From assembly GCA_028583415.1 (NCBI GenBank), contig CM053275.1, forward strand, positions 2,773,040 through 2,837,039: a stretch of DNA of 64,000 bases, read 5' to 3'. The first letter of the stretch is position 1, and each line of letters begins with the position of its first letter. Position numbers and translations under genes: made by a program. This stretch comes from Protea cynaroides (taxonomy: Eukaryota > Streptophyta > Magnoliopsida > Proteales > Proteaceae). The notes under the pieces were generated by a model. The model was given only the letters and a program-made list of their open reading frames with translations, had not been told where the DNA came from and made no database searches. Positions 16,333 to 26,288 of this stretch are shown in pieces.

Positions 16333-18306
16333 TTACTCAGGGGAGTTGCCCTTTTGTCTAGATTGCAAATAGAAATACAACAATTCATTCCAGCTATCAG
16401 GAACACCAGGAAGGCACCAATGACTACAATCTTGTCCTCTTGAAGGGTTAACATTTGCAGATTTTCTTCCATAAACAGATGGATGACCATCTATCCTATA
16501 TTCTGACAATCTAGTTACATTCAATAAAATTACAGGAGTCTTCATATTCTGCAGGATCTCCTCCACAATTCTATTTTTTTCAGGGTGGTTTACATGTGAG
16601 GTATCATTAAGTGGTCGAATGGCTTCTCCACAGTGTCCCCCAGAGTTCCACTGGCCACCCCTATTCAAGAAACAAAGATCACTGAGAAACTGAGATGAGC
16701 AGAGATTGGAATTCTTTTAAACAGAAAGAAGAACTGACCTGAAATGGGAGGGAACTGAACTTCGAAAGAAAACTTGGGTCTTGCTTGGATTGATATGTCT
16801 GTCAACCCATGATGCCCATGTCTTCATAGCTCTTCTGAAAGCTGTTGAAGCATCGAGATAGTGATGAACTTTATCCCCTTCCTGGTAGTAATTCACCCTG
16901 GTAATGGCTAAAATGAAAACTTTATCAAACAGTTACATTTGATTAATAAGTTTGCTTCTCTGAACAGGGTACTCTGTTTTTCATTGTATTCTTTACTAGT
17001 TCCATAAATCAAGCTATTTGAATCTGTTAATGAAAATTTGAAACTAGATTCAAAAAGAAAAACAAAAGCTCAGAATAGAATTACAGTGCCAACAAAGGTA
17101 AGGCACTCACCCAGCTTTAGTTTTGTAATGGTTCCACCAGTGAGCAGTGTTGAAAACAAGGATATCAGCTCCTCTCCATCTTGAAGAGCTTCTATCAATG
17201 GTGTCGATTCGCAGAGTTTGGATCCACTTACGCCCCACTCTAGCTTTGCCCTCATGAACCAAGAAATGGGTAACATAGAATTCAACTGTACATTTGTAGT
17301 CCTACAGATTCCCAGCCAAGAAATTAAAATTCTGAAACTTGAAAATCCCAAAGAGGAACCACAGAAAAAGAGATCATAACAACAGTTGTTGCAAAAATAC
17401 CACAAATCTAAAGCTGAATTCCTTCTCCTTACTGATATGTCGTCCATGAATCTCATAAACACGCTTTGGATCAGTCACAGCTGGTTTTAATAAACATAGC
17501 ATGGATTCCCATTGATTCCTGTTAATTGAATCACCGACAAAAACCAGTCTCTTCCCTCTAATCAGTTCCATCATTTTCACTGCATCAAACCTAGAGGACA
17601 ACAACGAAAACCCAAAATCCATTTTCAATCCAAAGACTAGATTCGACCCACAAGCCACAATGTCACAAACATTTCAAAAATAAAACACAGAAAGGTAACG
17701 GTTATACCTTGGGATGTTGCAGTTATGCGGTTGCCATCTCCACTTCATGTAATCACGATCCAATCTTCCATTAGCTTCACAATTAAAACCTTCATCTATG
17801 AAAGAACATGAACGATTTGAATACAGAGGATAGTTCTCATCAAAAACCCATTTCCCATTTGAAACATCGCATTCTTTTCTTTTCACTTCAATCCTCCCAC
17901 CATCTGAAACTTCAGTTTTCTGGTGTAAATGATCAGATTTCCTCCCATTTGTAACAGTAAACTCATTCTCCTTATTCTCAACCCTCTCAATAACTGAAAT
18001 CACAGGATTCCCAGTAGAACCATGTGATTCCCTGAAATGAGAATCTAAAAGAAATGATTTGTTCACCTTACTTCCAGTAAGGTTTCTACTGAATGGCATC
18101 AACCCATTAAATTTGATGGGTCTGCAACCTGGATTAAGAAGGGATGTGTTGAACTGGAGATGGGTTTCTTGAGCGATTGAAGGATTATCTATGAGAACCC
18201 AGATATAGGAGGAGTACAGGATAAAAATGGAGGAAGAGAAAGCAAAGGAGAGAAGCAGAAGTATTGTGGGCTTGAGGGAGAAAGAGAAACACTTCGGCCT
18301 CTCCAT
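16333..18306 (-). CDS. TBL6: TRICHOME BIREFRINGENCE-LIKE (PMR5/TBL) O-acetyltransferase, TBL6-like
   Basis: Five minus-strand exons, 17708-18306, 17401-17590, 17111-17301, 16739-16897 and 16333-16660, give 488 residues with closed phases and GT-AG introns. A single membrane anchor lies at about residues 14-38, so this is a type II Golgi protein. The PMR5 N-terminal domain starts around CDVSNGKWVFDENYPLY. The GDS esterase-like motif is at 219-221 (VFVGDSINRNQWES) and the DxxH motif is D457/H460 (DCSHWCLPGVPD). TBL proteins transfer acetyl groups to wall polysaccharides such as xylan or pectin using the Ser and the DxxH residues. The sequence around the middle (DYKCTVEFYVTHFLV) is closest to Arabidopsis TBL6 in my recall; the exact orthologue and substrate are inferred. 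Confidence 0.92.
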
Positions 18307-19806
18307 TTCTCTTCCGGCCGGCCAATCTAGGCTGAGAAAAGTGGACTAAAACAAATAGTAGAATTATAGTGGGAAAGAAGTGTGGTTGTGTGGGTTGAAA
18401 GATAAGAACGCATCCACTCCTGTTTGATTTTGTCAAAGATTGAAAAGACATGGACAGATGGAGGAGAGCGACGTGTGAGTGTGAGAGTGTGAGAGTGAGA
18501 GTGAAATATCAGTAAGTGGAGTCAAGGGGAGTGGGGCTGAGGGCTTGAGGCAGTTCATGTATTGGGAGAGTGGTGTTAAAACAAGGATTGTTTGGTTACA
18601 AAAATGCCACTTGTCATCTTTTAAAAAAATCCAAGATGTTCTTGCCAAATCACTAACATGCCCTTGTTCCATTGATCAATATGCCCATGCAGCCCAGCCC
18701 AGCCCAGCCCAGCCCGTATGATGGACAATTGGACGGCATGAGACAAGCTCCATCCCTTATATGACTCGTGAATCAAGATTGGCTTCATTCGTTTTCATGT
18801 AAAATGTTGGAAAAGAAATTTTTTTCTGTAAAATAGGATTTTCCATTATTTGTTTTAACATAAAATGTGAGGAAATGTTATATGAAGGTACAGTTTGGAG
18901 GCAAGGGAATTTAAAATGAAAGAAAAATGAAAATTTTATACTTAAAAATGAAACTTTTATAATTCTTATCATAGTTAATAATGATATTTATTTTACTTTT
19001 TAAATGCAAAGGATTTAGGAGCAAAGTGAAATGCAAGTTTGTCTCGATCCATAATCAGTTTAATACTAATCTGGTTAATCAATCATTAATGGATTTATAC
19101 CAAAGTGTAAATAAAAATAAAGAGAGATATTGGTTTTCGACTTCATAATTGTTCTCATGTTGTAGATTAGATGTAATCTTGTAAGATTATAAAAGACACC
19201 CAATGGGATTGTGATCACCCATGTAGATGAAGATGAGGACGAAAAGAACAAGTAGAAGACTCAAGAAATAAAAGAGAATAAAAAACGATTTAATATATTA
19301 GATTTTTTTAGTTTAGAATTGTATTTGTTCAGTTTAAACCAAGATTCAATTCAATTTAAAGACATATTTAGTTCATTCGATCTGTTTGGTCAAACTATAC
19401 CTTTACGTGATAAACACTAGTTTAATAATTGGTCTAGACATAAACCCGACATGTTAAATAATCAACCATAATAGATCTAACAGGGTCGGACTACATGATG
19501 CGGGCCTGAAATTGACTTCTCTACACTCCACATTACGAGATAAAATTGTATACATTCTATCCTTTCTCAAGTCCTACAAGAATAGAAACTTTGTGTACAC
19601 TGAGACTGCGTGAGGCATGGAATGCATAACTTGCTTGGTATTTCAAACCATATGACATATAATGATATAATGTATTCAACATGTATGATTGATGAATCCT
19701 AGAGATTTTTATTCTAATGGGTCCCATACTGCATAGATGAGTCTCACACCCATGGACGATGATGATGGAGTTCTTTGGAGATCTGAACTGGCATATAACG
19801 GCGGAC
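18307..19806. other. Intergenic region between the TBL and NHL-like genes
   Basis: TBL promoter and 5' UTR should lie in the first several hundred bases (minus-strand gene). The part near 18690 has a short CAGCC tandem repeat. The last 200-300 bp before 19807 are likely 3' UTR of the NHL-like gene. No other feature was recognised. Confidence 0.45.
18690..18715. repeat. CAGCC pentamer tandem repeat
   Basis: Five consecutive CAGCC units in the region upstream of the TBL gene. Confidence 0.9.
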
Positions 19807-20913
19807 TTAAATCGGCAAGAAGGCAGCCTCGATGATAACATGTTTTCTCTTGGGCAGTCCCAAGCCAATCAAGTGGCTCAGATAAGGTTTACCATCCTTG
19901 ATGGTAACGGCAGTGGCCAACCGATGCAAAGGACCAGAGTACTTGGCAACCACCTTAGCCGTCTCCCAGTCATCCACGCTCTCAACCAATCTCCCCGAAG
20001 GTGTACCTGCAACCACAAGATTTGTCGGAGACAACAGCTCCATGCCATCACCGAAGATCAGCGAACCTGCAACTAACTTAACTAACTTAACCTGCAACTC
20101 CTCCTGATCTCCCAGATGTTCGATCTTGAAGAGATTGCCGCTGGAGGTATGGATTACCAGCAAGAAACCATTTGGATGGTAAACGATTCCATTGAGGCCC
20201 ACCAAGCTCTTGTACCATTCCTTGGGGTGGAAGATTGAGCTTCTGATCACAGATTTCAGATCTCCCTCCACTCCTACCTTCCATATCTTGCTTCCTTTGG
20301 CGTCTGTTACGTAAGCATTCCCATCTTGATCGACTGCAACATCATCGGCCATCGATTTCTCATCACCTACACCATTGATTTTGAATCAATCAAATGAGTT
20401 CATATCATTCAGAGAAAGGAAAAAAAAAAAGGGTTTTCTGATGAGTCATGGTTCACCTTGGCGGCCGCTGAGATGAGTGAGGAAGAGGCGGTTCCAGGTG
20501 GTGAGATCGTAAGCAGCGACGGCACTGAATCGATTGCCGAGGACATCGGCAATGGCGACAAGGAGGCGATTTCTAGGATGGTCAATCACGATGCCCAGCG
20601 TTGCGTTCCCTGCCACGTCATCTTCACGGAGGACGGATTGCTCTAGCAAGACGGTGCCGGGGGTGTGATCGTGAGGAAGGAGGATCTGGCTGATGCCGCC
20701 GTCGAAGGAGGAGACGAGGAAGCGACGGTTGAGATCGTCCCATTTGTTGCCTTCCCTGAACCATCCAAGGCTGTGGTACTCGTAGTTGTCTCTGTAACTA
20801 TCCGATTTGATCCTCCTCTCCAACGATATCACGAGAGCCAAAGGAATTGCAGAAACCAGGAAAATCACTAGCAGAAACTTGGCGGAGCAGAAGGATGATG
20901 ATGGTGCGGCCAT
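19807..20913 (-). CDS. NHL/SMP-30-like beta-propeller protein with N-terminal membrane anchor
   Basis: Two minus-strand exons, 20457-20913 and 19807-20366, give 338 residues; the intron is GT-AG and phases close. A hydrophobic segment at about residues 12-30 (LLVIFLVSAIPLALVISLE) is a signal peptide or anchor. The rest is a beta-propeller of the calcium-dependent phosphotriesterase/gluconolactonase-like group. Typical words are LGIVIDHPRNRLLVAIADV, DDVAVDQDGNAYVTDAKGSK and LNGIVYHPNGFLLVIHTSSG. It resembles Arabidopsis proteins annotated as NHL-domain or SMP-30-like (as I recall, At2g01410 and At2g16760), whose biochemical activity is not established. No enzyme function should be read from the family name. 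The promoter should lie just right of 20913. Confidence 0.88.
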
Positions 20914-21560
20914 TGAATCAATCGATCGATGGATCTATCTATTGATCAGTCGATGAGAGTGAGAATAACAAATTGAAATGGAGGAACAGCATGTGAAGAT
21001 GTACTGAAATTTACAGACAGAGACAGAGACAGAGACAGATTTTTGTGATGGTAAACTGAGAAGGATCTTCTTATTTATGTAATAGGGTTTATAGGACGAG
21101 TTAGGGGTTGAGAGTAGTTGGGTTGGAGTTGAAGAACCGAAGAATTAGGAGAGTCTGGAAGGGATGGGTGAGAAATTAATTGGATCTTCCGTTCTGCTTT
21201 CTCCTCCTAAAACGATAAATTCTACTTACAGTATCTACCAAGGAAATAGTAGTTGAAAAAAGGGTTCAGTATAGATATTCAGCATTTATTATGGAATCGC
21301 TATAAAGCAGCGTGTGCTGTAGATCATTGTTAGGGTGGGGGATTTGCTGTGCGACTTCGAGGGTAGCTGTCTTCTAGGCTCCGTTTGATAACACTCTAGT
21401 TTCTTATTTTTTTGTTTTGAAACTAATTCGGAGTAGAATGACGATTGATAAACATGATTCAAATTTTGACTCCCATGGAGTGAATCGCTCCAAAAACGTC
21501 TCTGAGAACTAAAAAACTGGAACTAAAGAAACTTACTTCTCTTGTTCCGGAGTTATTACA
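20914..21560. other. 5' flank of the NHL-like gene
   Basis: Probable 5' UTR and promoter of the minus-strand gene ending at 20913. A short AGAGAC repeat at about 21018-21040 is present. No other gene was recognised. Confidence 0.45.
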
Positions 21561-21570
21561 ACTACTGACT

Positions 21571-21950
21571 GTCATCACCACCACCACTAGCACTGCCATC
21601 ATCACCGCCACCCTTCCACCGCCACCATCCCCACCACCACCCACAACTGCCACTACCACCACCACCACCGTTGCCACCACCACCGCCGTCGCCGCCACCA
21701 CCACCCATCACCTTCCACCATTGCCGCCGCCACCACCACCCACCACCTTCCACCATTGCCGCCACTACCACCCACCAACTTCCACCATCACCGCCACCAC
21801 GACCCACCCACCACCTACCACCACTGCCGCCATCGCCGCCACCGCCACCACCGACCACCACAGTCGCCCCCACCACCCACCAGCACTGCTACCACCACCA
21901 CCCACCAGCACTGCCACTACTACCGCCGCCACCACCACCACCAAACAGTA
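21571..21950. repeat. CCACCR-rich low-complexity tract
   Basis: About 380 bp made almost wholly of CCA, CCG and CAC trinucleotides on the plus strand (G-rich on the minus strand). Open frames here in all six frames encode Pro/His/Thr-rich or Gly/Val-rich runs and are products of composition. A longer repeat with CACCCACCA and TTCCACCAT blocks can be seen, so it grew by slippage plus segment duplication. Confidence 0.93.
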
Positions 21951-22562
21951 TTCTGGAAGTATAGTCTTTTGATTTTGAAATAGTATTATCAAATAGCATT
22001 CTATGACTCTGGAGAAGAAGTAGAAAACGATTCAAAACCTATTCTAATCCCACGGTTCAGTATGACCGTAACAATCATCATATCATCATCATCAAATCCA
22101 AACTCTCAGCTGGATTCTTCCGATAATGGCGTCCCTCAAATTAATTTTCTGGATCCCCCCAATCCCTACCATTTCTACTTCCAATCCTGCATGATGGGGG
22201 AGGTATTTCTACTTCTGAATCCTGTATGATGGGACGGTTTGGGTAAGGGTATTAATTGGTTCATATACCGCTTATGGGTTTGATTAGGTTTGATTTTGAT
22301 TCAAAATTATTATTAATAGAAATTATAATCGAACCCATTGATAATCGGTCCTTGTTTTTCAAACCAAAATCGAATTGATTATCAATCTATTCATAAGCGG
22401 TTCCTTATACAGTTTTTCGGTTTATTTTGTTTTCTAATGGGTTTTATTCGATTTCCTTTTGGTTTTATTAAATCAGTTTTTTATTGATTAATTAACAGTT
22501 TAACAATTCTAAACAACAAACAAACCGGTGTAAAATCAAATTAAAACAATTATTTTTTGCAC

Positions 22563-22637
22563 GCTACAGAGTTATTGGGTAAATTATGCTACAGAGTTAT
22601 TGGGTAAATTATGCTACAGAGTTATTGAGTAAATTAT
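22563..22637. repeat. Three tandem copies of a 25-bp unit at the left end of the TIR element
   Basis: Unit GCTACAGAGTTATTGGGTAA plus five bases, at 22563-22587, 22588-22612 and 22613-22637. The last copy has one change (GGG to GAG) and runs straight into the left inverted arm. The unit contains the GTAAATT word that also ends the right arm. Confidence 0.93.
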
Positions 22638-22770
22638 ACCTGGATGCCTAATATTGTTTAATGAAACTTCACCAAAGTCCCTATCGTTTCAAAATTTATG
22701 TTTGGTATACTAAATCAGAATAAGCCTACCCGGGGCTTGGATAAAATTCTCCCTCCTCCCCTCCCTAGTT

Positions 22771-22917
22771 GGACTGAAATCTTCTCCCGCGGCAGGAGGC
22801 TTCTGTCGCTGATCCAAGGGCTGGGGATCAGTCGACCCGCCTATCAATACATGGGAAGTGGGCAGGCTGAAATCCCGCCCTTAGCCGGCGGCAGGTGGGC
22901 GGGAGAGGATTTTTTTG
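22771..22917. mobile_element. Small inverted-repeat element nested in the left arm
   Basis: 147 bp of GC-rich sequence interrupts the left arm relative to the right arm. It is flanked on both sides by the perfect 10-bp direct repeat CTCCCTAGTT (22761-22770 and 22918-22927). Its ends are imperfect inverted repeats of AAATCYTCTCCCGC. This fits a MITE with a target duplication of Mutator-like size. Confidence 0.75.
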
Positions 22918-23092
22918 CTCCCTAGTTCCCTTCTCTTTCACTCCTCTCCCTCTCATAATCTCTTCCCCGCTGGCAACCCCACTTCCCTTGCCACTCCTAT
23001 CTTCCATAACCCCTTCACTACTGGCCACCCCCTCTCCCTGCCCCCACCTCCCTTGCGACTCTCCTCTCTACCGTGCCCCTCCACTTTCGGCC

Positions 23093-23495
23093 AGAGTGCC
23101 ATGGAACCTTGTACTGAGCGCAGAACAATCTCCGGCGATAGGGGCATTCAGACTGATTTACAATTGGTCTTTGTTGTCCGTCCTCGTCCTCTAGAATCAC
23201 TTCCGAGCAGTCCTTGAAAGAACAATAGAACATGCGAGAGTAAGTATCAGAGACTCGCACATAGAGGTCGACCAGCAATCCAAAACTTCATCAAGGACGA
23301 AGGGGCGACATTGGTATGGCTCCAACACTGCTTTACAGTTGAGATCAGGGCACTTCACCATATTGACATTTTCTTGGATCTTTGATGCCACATTTTTGCC
23401 AAGCATTCGCGACGGTAGGAGTGGCAGCAGATCATCTTGTTCCTGAACATCTCCCCTGTCGGTTTATTGTCCATGCATATCTCACAGAAGCTCTG
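23093..23495 (-). pseudogene. RBR-type (RING1-IBR) E3 ubiquitin ligase fragment, broken
   Basis: Read leftward on the minus strand the fragment encodes FCEICMDNKPTGEMF, VASKIQENVNMVKCPDLNCK, AVLEPYQCRP, then FYCSFKDCSEVI and SECPYRRRLFCAQYKVPWHS. These are RING1 and IBR motifs of plant RBR E3 ligases. The frame shifts at least twice, near 23410 and near 23250. Zinc ligands are lost: the usual CPHC is CPYR and the usual CAQC is CAQY; the RING1 also has Arg where Cys is expected. It ends abruptly in the left arm of the enclosing element, at the CTTTCGGCC junction. RING2, which carries the catalytic Cys, is absent. It is a captured, non-functional piece; a regulatory RNA role is only a possibility. 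Confidence 0.82.
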
Positions 23496-23500
23496 AGAAA

Positions 23501-23612
23501 AACATCAGATCTCAATTTCAAAGCCAAGAAGAACATCAGATCTGAGTTACAAAGCCAAGAACATTAGATCTAAATTTCAAAACCAACAAGAACATCAGAT
23601 TTCAATTTGATT
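23501..23612. repeat. Four tandem copies of a ~30-bp unit inside the TIR element
   Basis: Units starting AACATCAGATCT (or close) at 23501, 23532, 23560 and 23591, each followed by an AATTTCAAAGCCAAG-like word. They lie next to the start of the captured RBR fragment. Confidence 0.85.
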
Positions 23613-24604
23613 TTAAGTAACATCGAATTTAATTTTCTGGTGATCTATTTAATCCAGCCAACCAACCTGTGATGAGGCGTTCTCGATCTTTGGTAAGTCT
23701 CGTTCTAGCTATGGTTATTGCCGGAAAATAACGGAACACAGGAGAATATGTAAACTATCGACTGGAAACCGAAGGAATCTAGAAAGAAACAGTGATGCGA
23801 ATAATTGATATAATTTTAGCAAAATATAGATGCGTAAAGAGAATCGCTCACAGAAACCACAATTTTCGCAGAAGAACAAGAGAAATCGAATGGAGAAACT
23901 TCAGATAGCAGGAAAAGCAGCAAATCAAACTCAAATAAATAAATAAATCTAAGAGACCTTACCGATAAAAACAAAGAAATCAAAGAGGAAAACCGTATCT
24001 GATAATCTGGAAGGGAGATCTGAAGGCGAAACCAAGCAGATCTGAGGAGGTAACGGAAAGGAAAGGGGGTGGCCGAAAGTATAGGGGTACGGTAGAGAGG
24101 AGAGTGGCAAAGGAGGTGGGGGCAGGGGGAGGGGGTGGCCGGTGGTGGAGGGGTTATGGAAGGGCCGGAGGAATGGCAAAGGAAGTGGGGTTGCTGGCGG
24201 TGGAGAGATCATGAGAGGGAGGAGAGTGGAAGTGAAGGGGAGGGGAGGAGGGAGAAAGGATTGGATAAAATTAGTTCTAATTTTATCCAATGAACTAATT
24301 TTATCCAATCCTACGGTAGGCTTATTCTGATTTACTGTCTCAAACATAAATTTTGAAAAGTTTAGTACTTTTAGTGAAATTTCATGAAACATTAGGTACT
24401 CAGGATGTAATTTACCTTAAATTATTTAAGGAAAAGGAGATGGAGTAATGAATTCTTGCCAAATTCTTTTTGCACGATCTCTAGTTATTGGATGATTATC
24501 TCCTCAAGAGCCTTTGTTGTTGCCTCAACTTCCAGTCTACACCCATTGTGTCATCATTGCAACCATGAAAATGACGGCTCCACCACATCCTTGGAACATG
24601 CCAC

Positions 24605-25566
24605 CGTTGGCTTTCCTCCTCACCCACAAGGATAGGGAGACAGACAAATTTCCTTTACACATGAGAAAGGAATGGATCTACAGCATCTTCTCTAAGAATT
24701 TTTGGAGGAAAGGTGGCATCCTCATTGGATGGATGATACCTTTAGCTCGGATGAATTTGAGTCCTCCATCTAAATCGATATTTTTTGTTGATTTAGTTTG
24801 TTGGCTCGATATCAGCTCGGATTCACTCAAGCCCCAGGTGTCGTTCATCTAATAGGGATGCCACCTCTCCTCTAGAAACTCTTGGAGGAGAGGATTTGAA
24901 TCCAGAAGGAATTCTCAAAGGCGGTTTTAATACCACTTCCTAATCTTGATTTCTATATAATAAAAAAGCCTTAACAAAAAGAAGCGGGTCAGCATTGTGA
25001 AAAAAACAAAGAGTTCTCTGGTAAGAAGAAAAAACTCTCAAAGAGCCGAGAAAAGAATAGCCGGTGTTCTCGAGCAGAAAGAAAAATCTATTTTCTTTCT
25101 TCATTCTTCCAGTGGAAAGTAGATACTCTTATTCTTTGTACATACGGCATGATGACATTCTTCCTGTTTAGGGAAATGAGAAATGTGACAGTTCTTCTCA
25201 GTATTTGTTACGTCGGCATCAAGACGAGAGTATTCTTGAATTTTTTTTTATTACCACCTATTGTTTTGGTGAGTTATTGTATTACCCAATAGTGTATTAT
25301 TTCTCTTGGAGATTGATAACCTCTAGTTGTGACTAGAGAATATTGTATTGTATATCCATTACTATCATAGTGAAGATTTACTTGGACTAGGTCCCGTGGT
25401 TTTTCCCCTTTCACCTTGGAAGGATTTTTCATGTAAATATTGTTATGTCTCTTGTAGTTTGATTGTCTCTATTTATTTTCGTTATTATATCTCTATGTAT
25501 ATTTTTGTGGTTATGTTCTCTATTGATTTGCATATAGGAGGGAAAAGTTTTGTATTTTTCCTAACA
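24605..25566 (+). mobile_element. Possible solo LTR of a Copia-type retrotransposon
   Basis: The right part has the words CCCGTGGTTTTTCCCC, GGATTTTTCATGTAAAT and an end TTTCCTAACA, in the order seen in Copia LTR U5 regions. GCCAC follows the end (25567-25571) and also precedes CGTTGG at 24600-24604, which would be a TG start changed to CG. Without a clean TG the left end is uncertain. No primer-binding site or gag-pol follows. Confidence 0.45.
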
Positions 25567-26288
25567 GCCACTACAATAGGGGAATGAATTCACTGTAGAT
25601 AAAGATGACAAGTAAGAAGGCACGCCAGAGAGCTAGAGACAGAGAGAAATGGTGCGACTACAATGCAGAGAGTGTGTTGCAGCAACGAGTAAATTGAACC
25701 ATTGAGATGTGGAAAAGGAGATCCAGCAGTCAAGAAGATGCTATTGTACATGTAAGATCCTATTATGCCAGCATCTCGAGTTCTCCCTCATATTTTATAT
25801 AAGAGCATTAATTTAGGTCACATATGTTTGGGGTTGAGATTGAGTTGAGTCTAAATTTTGATAGTTCAAACTTCAAACAAAAAGGTTAACTTAAAACCTT
25901 AACTAATTGGGTTTTTCACTCCTCGTGGGAATCCAGATCAGTTCCACATCCAATGAATGCATGCTGAAAAAAAATGAGATCGATATCAGTGTTATTAACC
26001 GATACTAAAAAAAAAAAGATTGATATTGGTGTTATTGACTGATGCTATGGCTAATTATTAGAAATATAAATTACTACCATGATTTTAAGAAATAGATCAG
26101 AATCGGCTTTGTTTCGCACAGGCGATTTGTACTGCATTTATAGGGTTCAGACCGATTCTAGTTGGATTAGAATTGGAACGGGTAAAGGTATGGGTGGAGC
26201 TAGGCATATCCTATTACCGAGTCTGCTTACTTAAACCTTCTCCCATGGATGAATTTTTAACCATTTATGTTTGTATTATGGGATGGAT

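Larger units (their letters stand above)
22627..24416 (-). mobile_element. Pack-MULE-like element with long terminal inverted repeats and a captured gene fragment
   Basis: Two inverted arms can be aligned by eye. The left arm runs about 22627-23092, the right arm about 24071-24416 on the other strand. Shared words in order from the ends include GTAAATTA, CAAAATTTATGTTTG, TAAATCAGAATAAGCCTACC, TTGGATAAAATT, CCCTCTCAT and CTACCGT. Without a nested insertion the left arm is about 310 bp, the right about 346 bp. Between the arms lies a piece of an RBR E3 ligase gene, with what looks like 5' UTR and an intron (GGTAAGG donor near 23960, minus strand). Long arms plus a captured host gene are the mark of a Pack-MULE. 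No transposase was found. The usual 9-bp target duplication could not be placed, so superfamily assignment is inference. Confidence 0.72.

Noticed and set aside
17070..17462. Open frame of 130 codons on the minus strand inside the TBL gene
   Set aside because: It reads through an intron in a different frame from the spliced TBL exons; the correct frame in 17111-17301 gives DYKCTVEFYVTHFLV.
21562..21992. Overlapping Pro/His/Thr-rich (+) and Gly/Val-rich (-) open frames, like glycine-rich or proline-rich proteins
   Set aside because: They occur in nearly all frames of the CCACC repeat and reflect composition; no signal peptide or conserved ends.
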